Shown here piece by piece: positions 1 through 7,865 of a stretch of DNA of 24,887 nt. The notes under the pieces are model-generated. The model saw only the letters and a program-made list of their open reading frames with translations. It made no database searches and was not told where the DNA came from. Origin of the DNA: an uncultured Blautia sp. (GTDB lineage: Bacteria; Bacillota; Clostridia; Lachnospirales; Lachnospiraceae); NCBI GenBank assembly GCA_934408705.1, contig CAKRVL010000031.1:1-24887 (forward strand), in the 5' to 3' direction. The position numbers were made by a program, and so were the translations under genes. Position 1 is the first letter of the stretch. The number at the start of each line of letters is the position of its first letter.

Positions 1-1827
1 GTAGAAGATCTGGAAAACATAGCCTCACTGGGATTTCGTGGTGAGGCTTTGTCCAGTATTGCCGCTGTTTCCCAGGTAGAGCTGATCACCAAAACGCCCT
101 CTGCCATAAGTGGTGTGCGTTATGTGATCGAGGGAGGCGTGGAACAGTGCCTGGAGGAGATGGGCGCTCCCGACGGAACCACTTTCCTGGTGCGGAATCT
201 TTTTTACAATACACCTGCCAGAAGCAAATTTTTGAAATCAGATTCCTCAGAGGCAAATTATATTGGCACTATGATGGAACAGCTTGCTCTTTCCCATCCT
301 GAAATTTCTTTTAAATACATTCAGAATAAACAGGTGAAGCTGCATACCTCCGGTAATTATAACGTAAAGGATGTTATTTACAGTGTATACGGCCGTGATA
401 TGGCGAAAGCACTTCTGGAAATCTCTTATGAAAATGATTTCATGAAAATTGAGGGATATGCCGGGAAGCCAGAAGTTTCCAGAGGAAACCGAAGCTTTGA
501 AAATTACTATGTAAACGGCAGATTTGTCAAAAACAATATAATTACAAAAGCCATTGAAGATGCATACAAGGGCTTTGTAATGCAACACAAATTTCCCTTT
601 GTCTCTTTACAGATCCAGATGACTGGAAATGATCTGGATGTAAATGTCCATCCACGAAAACTGGAGGTACGTTTTGCAAGAGGCGCAGAGGTATACGACG
701 CTGTCTACGAAGCTGTTCACAATGCACTTCTTCACAGGGAACTGATTCCGGTTGTTCCTGTAGGAAAAGAAGAGCGGGAAGCAAAGACTGCAGCAGTAAA
801 GCGTGGAGCAGTTCCGGAACCTTTCGAAAAAAGCAGAAGAACAGTACCCGCTCCTGATAATACCGTAAAAAACAGTTCTGTACCTCAAGCCAGCAATATA
901 CTTCGGGAACAGGCAATTTATCAGGCAAAGCCCTTTAGCAAAGAAGAGGAAGCTCTTTTTGCAGGAACCCTGAAAGCTGCTACAGAAGCAGACACCAGAA
1001 GAACAGAACAACCCAAGATTCCGGAAACTCTTCCAGAAGTACAAAAGCCCAAGTGCCCGGAGATCCTTCCAGAAGAAGAACAGTCCAAGTGCCCGGAGAC
1101 TCTTCCAGAAGAACAGTCCAAGTGCCCGGAGATTCCACCTGAAGTACAGAAACCCAGAGTTCCAGAGATTCCGCCTGAAGTACAGAAACCCTTACCGGAG
1201 CCACAGCAGCTAGAGCTTTTCCAGGAGAAGCTTCTTGCCCCGGAATCCAGAAGCCGTCATAAACTGATCGGACAGCTTTTTGGCACCTATTGGCTGGTAG
1301 AATTTGAAAACCAATTCTATATCATAGACCAGCATGCCGCCCACGAAAAAGTAAACTATGAGCGTTTTGTCAGACACTTTAAAGAACAAACTATTGAATC
1401 ACAGTATTTAAGCCCGCCCCTTGTGGTCAGCCTGAATCTTGACGAGCAAGCCAAATTAAAAGCCAACGAAGAATATTTCACAAAATACGGTTTTGAGATT
1501 GAACCCTTTGGCGGCCGGGAATACTGTATCAGTGCAGTTCCAACTAATCTGTACGGCTTCCATGAAGAAGAGCTGTTTCTGGAAATGCTGGATAGCCTTG
1601 GAGGAGAGGGGGCTAAGGATGCCTTTGATCTATTTACTGCAAGACTTGCCACAATGGCCTGCAAAGCAGCTGTAAAAGGTAATCATCAAATGTCTCCACA
1701 GGAGGCAGATAAGTTGATCGACGAGCTTCTCACTTTGGACAATCCATATAATTGTCCTCATGGACGTCCAACGATCATCGCCATGACCAAAACAGAAATA
1801 GAAAAGAAATTCAAACGAATTGTTTGA
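1..1827 (+). CDS. mutL: DNA mismatch repair protein MutL (5' end outside window)
   Basis: MutL is the GHKL ATPase that links MutS mismatch recognition to strand incision. The frame is open from base 1, so the start codon and first ATP-binding motifs lie upstream. The visible part begins just before the GFRGEAL ATP-lid motif (codons 11-17 of the window), followed by the transducer domain to about 720. A Pro/Glu/Lys-rich linker (about 760-1230) carries a degenerate 12-residue tandem repeat. The C-terminal dimerisation/endonuclease domain has the DQHAAHEKVNYE metal-binding motif at 1327-1362, matching DQHA(x)2E(x)4E, and CPHGRP near the end. Both indicate the nicking-competent MutL found in bacteria without MutH. 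The stop lies 13 bases before miaA, so the two are probably co-transcribed. Identity is very secure. Confidence 0.97.
   Translation, partial: VEDLENIASLGFRGEALSSIAAVSQVELITKTPSAISGVRYVIEGGVEQCLEEMGAPDGTTFLVRNLFYNTPARSKFLKSDSSEANYIGTMMEQLALSHPEISFKYIQNKQVKLHTSGNYNVKDVIYSVYGRDMAKALLEISYENDFMKIEGYAGKPEVSRGNRSFENYYVNGRFVKNNIITKAIEDAYKGFVMQHKFPFVSLQIQMTGNDLDVNVHPRKLEVRFARGAEVYDAVYEAVHNALLHRELIPVVPVGKEEREAKTAAVKRGAVPEPFEKSRRTVPAPDNTVKNSSVPQASNILREQAIYQAKPFSKEEEALFAGTLKAATEADTRRTEQPKIPETLPEVQKPKCPEILPEEEQSKCPETLPEEQSKCPEIPPEVQKPRVPEIPPEVQKPLPEPQQLELFQEKLLAPESRSRHKLIGQLFGTYWLVEFENQFYIIDQHAAHEKVNYERFVRHFKEQTIESQYLSPPLVVSLNLDEQAKLKANEEYFTKYGFEIEPFGGREYCISAVPTNLYGFHEEELFLEMLDSLGGEGAKDAFDLFTARLATMACKAAVKGNHQMSPQEADKLIDELLTLDNPYNCPHGRPTIIAMTKTEIEKKFKRIV
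1012..1188 (+). repeat. In-frame tandem repeat (about 36 bp units) in the MutL linker
   Basis: There are five head-to-tail units, each reading roughly [P/S]-K-x-P-E-x-[L/P]-P-E-x-Q-K. They occupy 1012-1047, 1048-1083, 1084-1116, 1117-1152 and 1153-1188. Four are 36 bp and one is 33 bp. A partial sixth (PLPEPQQ) follows. All unit lengths are multiples of three, so unit gain or loss would change linker length without breaking the frame. Confidence 0.85.
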
Positions 1828-1840
1828 TTTAGGAGAGATT

Positions 1841-2785
1841 ATGAAAAAACCTCTTATTGTCCTCACCGGTCCTACGGCAGTAGGAAAAACCAAATTGTCC
1901 ATTTCCCTGGCAAAGGCAGTTGGCGGTGAGATCATATCAGCAGATTCCATGCAGGTTTATAAATATATGGATATTGGTTCTGCAAAAATTATGCCTGAGG
2001 AAATGCAGGGAATTCCTCATTACCTGGTAGATGAATTAATGCCGGATGAAGAATTTCACATTGTACGTTTCCAGCAAATGGCAAAGAATGCCATGGAAAA
2101 GATTTATGCCAATGGCCATATTCCTATACTTGTAGGAGGAACCGGATTTTACATCCAGGCAGTAACCCGGGACATCGATTTTACCCAGGCTGAGCAGGAT
2201 GACGGATACCGCGCCGGTCTGGAGAGCCTTGCCCAGGAAAAAGGTGCTTCTTATCTGCACCGGATGCTTGCAGAGGTTGATCCCAAAAGTGCCAGCGACA
2301 TACACGAAAACAATTTAAAGCGTGTGATCCGTGCCCTGGAATTCTATCATCAGAATGGCAGCCCTATTTCTGCCCACAATGAAGAACAGCAGGAGAGGAC
2401 AAGCCCTTATAATCTGACTTATTTTGTACTGAATGCGTCGCGGGAGCTTTTGTATGAGCGCATTGACAAGCGTGTTGATGAAATGATGGCCGGAGGACTG
2501 GTAGCTGAAGTTCAAAAGCTGAAGGACATGGGGTATCACAGAGGAATGGTTTCCATGCAGGGATTGGGATACAAAGAAATCCTGGCTTATCTGGATGGCG
2601 AAATGTCCTTGGATGAGGCTGTACGGATTCTGAAGCGTGACACAAGACATTTTGCAAAGCGGCAGCTGACCTGGTTTCGAAGAGAACCGGAGACTGAATG
2701 GATAAATAAAGACCAGTTTGGATATGACGATACTAAAATGCTTGATTATATGCTGGAAATCTGTAAGTCTAAGAAAATAATATGA
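1841..2785 (+). CDS. miaA: tRNA dimethylallyltransferase MiaA
   Basis: MiaA transfers the dimethylallyl group from DMAPP to N6 of A37 in tRNAs reading UNN codons, the first step to ms2i6A. The 314-residue product is of normal family length. The N-terminus has the P-loop GPTAVGKTKL, then the conserved DSMQVYKYMDIGSAK segment and VGGTGFYIQA, the prenyl-acceptor/DMAPP-site region. The C-terminal part has the RDTRHFAKRQLTWFR signature. The ATG at 1841 is chosen because AGGAGAG sits 4-10 bases upstream; an in-frame TTG at 1820 overlaps the mutL stop and has no ribosome binding site. The mutL-miaA order is common in bacteria. Confidence 0.97.
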   Translation: MKKPLIVLTGPTAVGKTKLSISLAKAVGGEIISADSMQVYKYMDIGSAKIMPEEMQGIPHYLVDELMPDEEFHIVRFQQMAKNAMEKIYANGHIPILVGGTGFYIQAVTRDIDFTQAEQDDGYRAGLESLAQEKGASYLHRMLAEVDPKSASDIHENNLKRVIRALEFYHQNGSPISAHNEEQQERTSPYNLTYFVLNASRELLYERIDKRVDEMMAGGLVAEVQKLKDMGYHRGMVSMQGLGYKEILAYLDGEMSLDEAVRILKRDTRHFAKRQLTWFRREPETEWINKDQFGYDDTKMLDYMLEICKSKKII

Positions 2786-2866
2786 TGATACCAGGGTCAA
2801 AAGATCAAAAAGCCGATGCAAGTGCCAAAGCACGTAGCAATCTGGTATCAAAGGGGTCAAAAGGTC
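2786..2866. repeat. Structured intergenic element: 9-bp inverted repeat enclosing a hairpin, with flanking direct repeats
   Basis: The arms TGATACCAG (2786-2794) and CTGGTATCA (2842-2850) are perfect reverse complements starting right after the miaA stop. Between them a second stem forms, GATGC (2815-2819) with GCAATC (2837-2842, one bulge), continued by GTGC (2822-2825) and GCAC (2830-2833) around a CAAA loop. A direct repeat, GGGTCAAAAGATC at 2794-2806 and GGGTCAAAAGGTC at 2854-2866 (12 of 13 identical), frames the hairpin. It may be a small mobile repeat, a structured 3' end of the miaA transcript or a cis RNA. No U-tract follows, so it is not a classical terminator. Confidence 0.6.
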
Positions 2867-2891
2867 CGGTTAATAGGACAACGATTAGAAT

Positions 2892-2930
2892 ATGGAGGAA
2901 TACCGCCTAAAAAGCGGCAAAGAAATTTAA
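2892..2930 (+). CDS. Possible 12-codon leader ORF ahead of the methionine gamma-lyase-like gene
   Basis: The ATG at 2892 opens a 12-codon frame (MEEYRLKSGKEI) whose TAA (2928-2930) ends one base before the next gene's ATG. The downstream gene has no good ribosome binding site of its own: the only GGAGG (2894-2898) is 33 bases upstream, inside this mini-ORF. Termination-reinitiation is therefore possible. AGGA at 2876-2879 could serve the mini-ORF. The peptide has no run of a regulatory amino acid. This is speculative. Confidence 0.25.
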   Translation: MEEYRLKSGKEI

Positions 2931-2931
2931 T

Positions 2932-4209
2932 ATGAAAGAATTATACGCACAGTTGGGAATTTCTTCCCAGGTTTACGATTTTTGTTATGAAATAGAGAAA
3001 TCCTTAAAGGATCGTTTTGAACAATTTGATAAAACTGCTGAATACAACCAGATGAAGGTACTTCTTGCCATGCAGAAAAACCGCGTCAGTGAAGAATGCT
3101 TCGGCTCTTCCTCCGGATATGGCTACAATGACTATGGCCGTGACACTCTGGAAAAGGTTTATGCAGATACCTTCCACACAGAGGCTTGTCTGGTGCGTCC
3201 ACAGATTGCATGCGGAACTCACGCTCTGGCTATTGCTCTTTTCGGAAATCTCCGTCCGGGAGATGAGATGCTGGCACCGGCAGGTAAGCCTTATGATACC
3301 TTAGAGGAGGTAATCGGTATCCGCCCATCTAAAGGTTCACTGGCAGAGTATGGTGTTACTTATCGACAGGTTGATCTTCTTGAAGATGGTACCTTTGATT
3401 ACGAGAACATCCGCAAAGCTATTAATGAAAAAACAAAGCTGGTTGAAATTCAGCGTTCTAAAGGTTATATGACTCGTCCATCCTTTTCTGTAAAACAGAT
3501 TGGAGAACTTATTGCTTTCATTAAAAGTATTAAGCCAGATGTAATCTGTATGGTAGATAACTGCTACGGCGAATTTGTTGACACTATTGAGCCAAGTGAT
3601 GTTGGCGCTGATATGATTGTTGGATCTCTGATCAAAAACCCAGGCGGTGGACTCGCTCCTATCGGTGGCTATATTGCCGGTACCAAAGAATGCGTAGAAA
3701 ATGCTTCTTACCGCATGACATGTCCAGGACTTGGCGCTGAGGTTGGCGCTACTCTCGGTGTAAACCGCTCTTTCTATCAGGGATTTTTCCTGGCGCCGAT
3801 GGTGACCAAGGGTGCATTAAAGGGTGCCGTTTTTGCAGCTAATATTTATGAAAGACTTGGATTTGGCGTTGTTCCGGATTCCACAGAGCCAAGACAGGAT
3901 ATTATTCAGGCAGTTACCTTAAACAGCCCGGAAAGACTGATCGCATTCTGCAAGGGAATTCAGGCAGCAGCTCCGGTTGACAGCTATGTAGATCCGGAGC
4001 CATGGGATATGCCAGGCTATGACAGTCAGGTTATTATGGCTGCCGGAGCTTTTGTACAGGGCTCTTCAATTGAGCTTTCCGCAGATGGTCCTGTAAAAGA
4101 GCCATACGCTGTATACTTCCAGGGTGGACTTACCTGGGAGCATGCAAAGCTTGGAGTAATGATGTCTCTTCAGAAGCTGGTTGATCAGAATTTAGTAAAA
4201 TTACCGTGA
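2932..4209 (+). CDS. Methionine gamma-lyase family PLP-dependent protein
   Basis: This is a PLP-dependent enzyme of the Cys/Met metabolism superfamily, in the subgroup often annotated as methionine gamma-lyase family or aluminium-resistance protein. The true substrate of this subgroup is poorly established, so sulfur amino-acid lyase activity is only a family inference. At 425 residues it has the usual length. The PLP lysine is probably K235 in SLIKNPGGG, after the cofactor-contacting MVDNCYGEF segment. The Gly-rich stretch around FGSSSGYGYNDYGRD (residues 60-75) is also characteristic. The start is the only in-frame ATG, but it lacks a good ribosome binding site. The stop overlaps a GTG of the next frame by 3 bases, so the next gene is probably translationally coupled. 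Confidence 0.9.
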   Translation: MKELYAQLGISSQVYDFCYEIEKSLKDRFEQFDKTAEYNQMKVLLAMQKNRVSEECFGSSSGYGYNDYGRDTLEKVYADTFHTEACLVRPQIACGTHALAIALFGNLRPGDEMLAPAGKPYDTLEEVIGIRPSKGSLAEYGVTYRQVDLLEDGTFDYENIRKAINEKTKLVEIQRSKGYMTRPSFSVKQIGELIAFIKSIKPDVICMVDNCYGEFVDTIEPSDVGADMIVGSLIKNPGGGLAPIGGYIAGTKECVENASYRMTCPGLGAEVGATLGVNRSFYQGFFLAPMVTKGALKGAVFAANIYERLGFGVVPDSTEPRQDIIQAVTLNSPERLIAFCKGIQAAAPVDSYVDPEPWDMPGYDSQVIMAAGAFVQGSSIELSADGPVKEPYAVYFQGGLTWEHAKLGVMMSLQKLVDQNLVKLP

Positions 4210-4214
4210 AAATT

Positions 4215-5390
4215 ATGGATAAAAAACGTGTTATCGTAGTAGGAGGCGGAGCCTCCGGGCTGATGGCTGCCATTACAGCTGCCCAAAACGGGGCTGCCGT
4301 AACTATATTGGAGCAGAATGAAAAGCCAGGCAAAAAAATCTGTGCCACTGGAAACGGTAAATGCAATTTTACCAATACCCAGGTACAGCCTGACGCTTAC
4401 AGAAGCGAAAATCCTGGCTTTGAGCAGGAAGTTCTGAAACAATTTTCTGTGGAAGACACCGTAAGCTTTTTTACCCGGCTGGGAATCTATCCTGTAAATA
4501 AAAATAATGGTTATCTTTACCCACACAGTGGACAGGCAGCAAGCGTAGCAGAGGTACTGTGCATGGAAGCCAGAAGCCTTGGTGTAAAAATCAAAACCAA
4601 CGAGCATGTCCAGAGCTTATCTGTAGAAAATAACATCTGGAAGCTTCACACAGCAGGATGGATCTATGAGGGCGATGCTGTGATCCTTGCAAATGGTTCA
4701 AAGGCTTCGGCTATTTCCGGTTCTGACGGAAGTGGCTATGAAATTGCTGCTGCACTGGGACACCGGATCATAGAGCCTCTTCCAGCCTTAACAGCCCTGA
4801 AATGCAAGAATACAGGTTTTTCCGGCTGGGCAGGTGTTCGTACAGAAGGACGGGTTACCCTGTTTGTAAACGGAGAAAAAATCGCAGAAGAAGCTGGTGA
4901 GTTGCAGCTAACCGACTATGGAGTATCCGGAATCCCGGTATTTCAGATCAGCCGCTACGGAATCCGGGCCCTGAGACAGGGACAAAAAGTTACCTTAAAT
5001 CTTAATTTCCTTCCTGAATTTTCCAGAGAACAGCTGGAGCAATTTCTGAAAACACGTAAGGAAAATGCACCATACAAAGGAAAAAAAGAGTTCCTCACAG
5101 GTCTTTTCCCAGATAAACTTATAAAGGTGCTTCTGGCAGCCAAAGATCTGGAAGAAGCTATTTATAGCTACCCACTAAAAGTAACCGGCTTTCAGCCTTT
5201 TGAACAGGCTCAGGTGTGCTCCGGTGGAGTAGATACCAGAGAGGTCAATAGAAAAACACTGGAATCAAAAATAAATCAAGGTCTGTATTTTGCAGGAGAG
5301 CTTCTGGATGTAGATGGAAAATGTGGCGGTTACAACCTGCAATGGGCCTGGTCCAGTGGCTATGTTGCCGGAATAAATGCAGGAAGATGA
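4215..5390 (+). CDS. NAD(P)/FAD-dependent oxidoreductase, HI0933/BaiN-like family
   Basis: This is a flavoprotein of the HI0933 family (annotated variously as aminoacetone oxidase-like or BaiN-like); the physiological substrate is unknown. The N-terminal Rossmann fold shows VIVVGGGASGLMAA at residues 5-18 and the acidic end of beta-2 in ILEQNEKPGKKICATGNGKCNFTN. The C-terminal FAD-contacting block is GLYFAGELLDVDGKCGGYNLQWAWSSG. The product has 391 residues from the ATG at 4215. A GTG at 4206 overlaps the previous stop and would add MKI. Neither start has a clear ribosome binding site, so coupling to the upstream gene is likely. ATG was preferred because beta-1 of the Rossmann fold begins a few residues after it, as in relatives. 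Confidence 0.92.
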   Translation: MDKKRVIVVGGGASGLMAAITAAQNGAAVTILEQNEKPGKKICATGNGKCNFTNTQVQPDAYRSENPGFEQEVLKQFSVEDTVSFFTRLGIYPVNKNNGYLYPHSGQAASVAEVLCMEARSLGVKIKTNEHVQSLSVENNIWKLHTAGWIYEGDAVILANGSKASAISGSDGSGYEIAAALGHRIIEPLPALTALKCKNTGFSGWAGVRTEGRVTLFVNGEKIAEEAGELQLTDYGVSGIPVFQISRYGIRALRQGQKVTLNLNFLPEFSREQLEQFLKTRKENAPYKGKKEFLTGLFPDKLIKVLLAAKDLEEAIYSYPLKVTGFQPFEQAQVCSGGVDTREVNRKTLESKINQGLYFAGELLDVDGKCGGYNLQWAWSSGYVAGINAGR

Positions 5391-5417
5391 TAAGGAATCC
5401 CCAAAAGGAGAAGCAGC

Positions 5418-7016
5418 ATGATCCGAATTACCCAGTTAAAGCTTTCAATCGATCACACCCAGGAGGAATTACACCATAAGATCCGTAAGGCCTTACGCCT
5501 GAAAAATGAAAGCTTCTCTTATGATATTGTAAAGCAATCCCTGGATTGCCGTCATAAAGATGACAAAAAATTTGTATACACAGTAGATATCTCTTTACCA
5601 GACAAAAATATAGAAAGCAATATCGTCCGAAAGGTTGGCAATAATAATATTATGTTAACCAAGAAGGCCGATTACAGATTTCCGGACGCTGGAAATACAA
5701 CTCTGAATTATCCACCGGTAATCGTTGGCAGTGGTCCTGCGGGACTTTTCTGTGCCTGGTATCTGGCAAAAGCAGGGTATCGTCCGTTAGTTCTGGAACG
5801 GGGTGAGGAAGCTCATGTCCGTCAGAAAACAGTTGAAACTTTCTGGAAAAACGGTGTTCTGGATCCGGATTCTAATGTGCAGTTTGGAGAGGGTGGAGCC
5901 GGTACCTTCTCCGATGGTAAATTAAATACTCTGGTAAAGGATCCTTTCGGAAGAAACCATGAGGTTTTGAAACGATTTGTACAAGCTGGCGCCCCAGCTG
6001 AGATCATTTACCAGCAAAAGCCTCATCTGGGCACAGATGTGCTGGTAAACGTAGTTGAAAATCTTCGTCACGAAATTGAAGAAATGGGTGGAAAGTTCCA
6101 GTTCCGCACCAAAGTGACAAATCTGATCTTCGAAAATAACCAGTTAAAAGAAGTTGAAATCAATAATAACACCAGGATTCCGGCACAGGTTTGTGTATTG
6201 GCAGTAGGTCACAGTGCCAGAGATTCCTTTGCCATGTTTGAGAAAAAAGGACTTTATATGGAGCCCAAATCTTTTGCTGTAGGGGTTCGTATAGAGCATC
6301 CACAGTCTATGATAAATCTGGCTCTTTATGGAGAAGAACAAAACGATAAGCTGGGGGCTGCTGCTTATAAAGTCACACACACCTGTAAAAATGGCCGTGG
6401 TGTCTATTCCTTCTGCATGTGTCCGGGAGGTTATGTAGTAAATGCATCCTCTGAAGCTGAAATGCTGGCAGTAAACGGCATGAGTTATCAGGCCAGAGAC
6501 AGCCGCAATGCAAACAGCGCCTTGATCGTGTCCGTGACACCAGCTGATTTTCCTGAAGAGGGACCTTTAGGCGGCGTGGAATTTCAGCGCAATCTGGAAC
6601 GTGCAGCCTGGAAAGCAGGAAATGGCAAAGTGCCGGTACAGCTGTTTGAGGATTATCAGAAGCATAAACCAAGCACTGCACTTAAAGACGTGGCACCATG
6701 CATTAAGGGAGCCTTTATTCCTGGTGATGTTCGCAGTATTTTTCCTAAAGAAATCGGAGATTCCATTGAAGAAGGAATTCTGGCTTTCGGGAAAAAAATC
6801 AAGGGCTTTGACCGTCCGGACGGGGTGTTATCCGGCGTAGAGAGCCGAACCTCATCTCCGGTACGCATAGTCCGGGATAAGGATACACTTGAAGCCAATT
6901 ATCAGGGAATCTATCCCTGCGGCGAGGGTGCCGGCTACGCCGGAGGAATTACCTCTGCTGCCATGGATGGAATAAAAGTAGCCGAAGCTATTTCTAAAAA
7001 ATTCAGAAATTTTTAG
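5418..7016 (+). CDS. Uncharacterised FAD-dependent dehydrogenase (COG2509-type)
   Basis: This is a 532-residue flavoprotein resembling the COG2509 group of uncharacterised FAD-dependent dehydrogenases. Residues 1-75 form an accessory N-terminal domain before the Rossmann fold. FAD binding is shown by VIVGSGPAGLFCAWYLAK (first glycine G104), and the next block NVQFGEGGAGTFSDGKLNT is highly characteristic of the group. The C-terminal FAD motif is GIYPCGEGAGYAGGITSAAMDG. The ribosome binding site AAGGAG at 5405-5410 fits the ATG at 5418. It lies 27 bases after another flavoprotein and ends in a terminator overlapping its stop, so it is probably the last gene of the mutL-led unit. The reaction is unknown. 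Confidence 0.9.
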   Translation: MIRITQLKLSIDHTQEELHHKIRKALRLKNESFSYDIVKQSLDCRHKDDKKFVYTVDISLPDKNIESNIVRKVGNNNIMLTKKADYRFPDAGNTTLNYPPVIVGSGPAGLFCAWYLAKAGYRPLVLERGEEAHVRQKTVETFWKNGVLDPDSNVQFGEGGAGTFSDGKLNTLVKDPFGRNHEVLKRFVQAGAPAEIIYQQKPHLGTDVLVNVVENLRHEIEEMGGKFQFRTKVTNLIFENNQLKEVEINNNTRIPAQVCVLAVGHSARDSFAMFEKKGLYMEPKSFAVGVRIEHPQSMINLALYGEEQNDKLGAAAYKVTHTCKNGRGVYSFCMCPGGYVVNASSEAEMLAVNGMSYQARDSRNANSALIVSVTPADFPEEGPLGGVEFQRNLERAAWKAGNGKVPVQLFEDYQKHKPSTALKDVAPCIKGAFIPGDVRSIFPKEIGDSIEEGILAFGKKIKGFDRPDGVLSGVESRTSSPVRIVRDKDTLEANYQGIYPCGEGAGYAGGITSAAMDGIKVAEAISKKFRNF

Positions 7017-7042
7017 GAGAGAGTATACATCTCTCCTTTTTT
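7015..7042 (+). terminator. Intrinsic terminator after the flavoprotein pair
   Basis: The stem AGGAGAGA (7015-7022) pairs with TCTCTCCT (7030-7037) around a 7-base loop and is followed by T tract 7037-7042. The stem begins inside the preceding TAG stop codon. It separates the mutL-to-flavoprotein unit from radC. Confidence 0.88.
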
Positions 7043-7073
7043 ATGCTAAAATGAGTCTGCATTACATTTGAGT

Positions 7074-7100
7074 ACCTGTCAGCCCTGGAGAACTGCAGGT
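7074..7100 (+). promoter_or_regulatory. Hairpin covering the radC ribosome binding site
   Basis: ACCTG (7074-7078) plus CAG (7080-7082) pair with CTG (7093-7095) plus CAGGT (7096-7100), leaving one bulged T and a 10-base loop. The likely Shine-Dalgarno AGGTG (7097-7101) is mostly in the 3' arm, so folding could limit radC translation. No strong sigma-A promoter was recognised between the terminator and this hairpin. Confidence 0.4.
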
Positions 7101-7108
7101 GAAATTAC

Positions 7109-7828
7109 ATGAATGAAATGAAACAGACCATCAAAGAACTGCCAGAGTCTTCACGCCCTTATGAGAAATGTCTGCAAGGAGGGCCTTCTGTGCTTAGCGA
7201 CAGCGAGCTTTTGGCAGTAATCCTGAGAAGCGGTGTTCCGGGAAACAATTCCCTTGCACTTGCCAATCAAATCTTAAGTCTTACAAAAGATACCTCATAT
7301 CCGGGCCTTCTGGGACTTATGCACATGTCCCTTCCGGATTTGATGAAGGTGAATGGAATCGGAAAGGTCAAGGCCATCCAGCTGAAATGTATCGGGGAAC
7401 TTTCCAAACGGATGGCGTCTGCAGTTGCCAGACCGGGACTTTCTTTTAATGATCCCATCACAATAGCAAAATACTATATGGAGCATCTCCGGCATGAAGA
7501 GCAGGAGGTGTTGATTGTTATGCTGCTTGATGGGAAAAATCATCTCATTGGTGAACAGACACTTTCACGGGGAACCGTAAATGCTACTCTGATCACCCCG
7601 AGAGAGGTTTTTCTGGAAGCTATGAAGTTTCATGCTGTAAGTGTGATTCTTGTCCACAACCATCCAAGCGGAGATCCTACACCCAGTGACGATGACATAA
7701 AAATCACAGAACGGGTTTACAGATCCGGAGAGCTTCTTGGGGTAAGGCTTCTGGATCATGTGGTAATCGGAGATCATAAATATGTAAGCTTCAGAGAACT
7801 GGGATTGCTTGCTTATGAAAAACAGTGA
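7109..7828 (+). CDS. radC: RadC family JAB/MPN+ domain protein
   Basis: RadC-family proteins were named for DNA repair, but their biochemical role remains unclear; they carry a JAMM metalloprotease-like fold. The 239-residue product has an N-terminal helix-hairpin-helix-like region (LMKVNGIGKVKAIQLKCIGEL) and a C-terminal MPN+ domain. The metal motif HxH(x)7SxxD reads HNHPSGDPTPSDDD, with histidines H183 and H185. The start is ATG 7109 with a modest AGGTG ribosome binding site. RadC upstream of mreB is a classic Firmicutes arrangement, as in Bacillus subtilis, and supports both calls. Confidence 0.95.
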   Translation: MNEMKQTIKELPESSRPYEKCLQGGPSVLSDSELLAVILRSGVPGNNSLALANQILSLTKDTSYPGLLGLMHMSLPDLMKVNGIGKVKAIQLKCIGELSKRMASAVARPGLSFNDPITIAKYYMEHLRHEEQEVLIVMLLDGKNHLIGEQTLSRGTVNATLITPREVFLEAMKFHAVSVILVHNHPSGDPTPSDDDIKITERVYRSGELLGVRLLDHVVIGDHKYVSFRELGLLAYEKQ

Positions 7829-7865
7829 TGCTTTTCTCCGACAGTAATGATGAAGGGACAGATAT

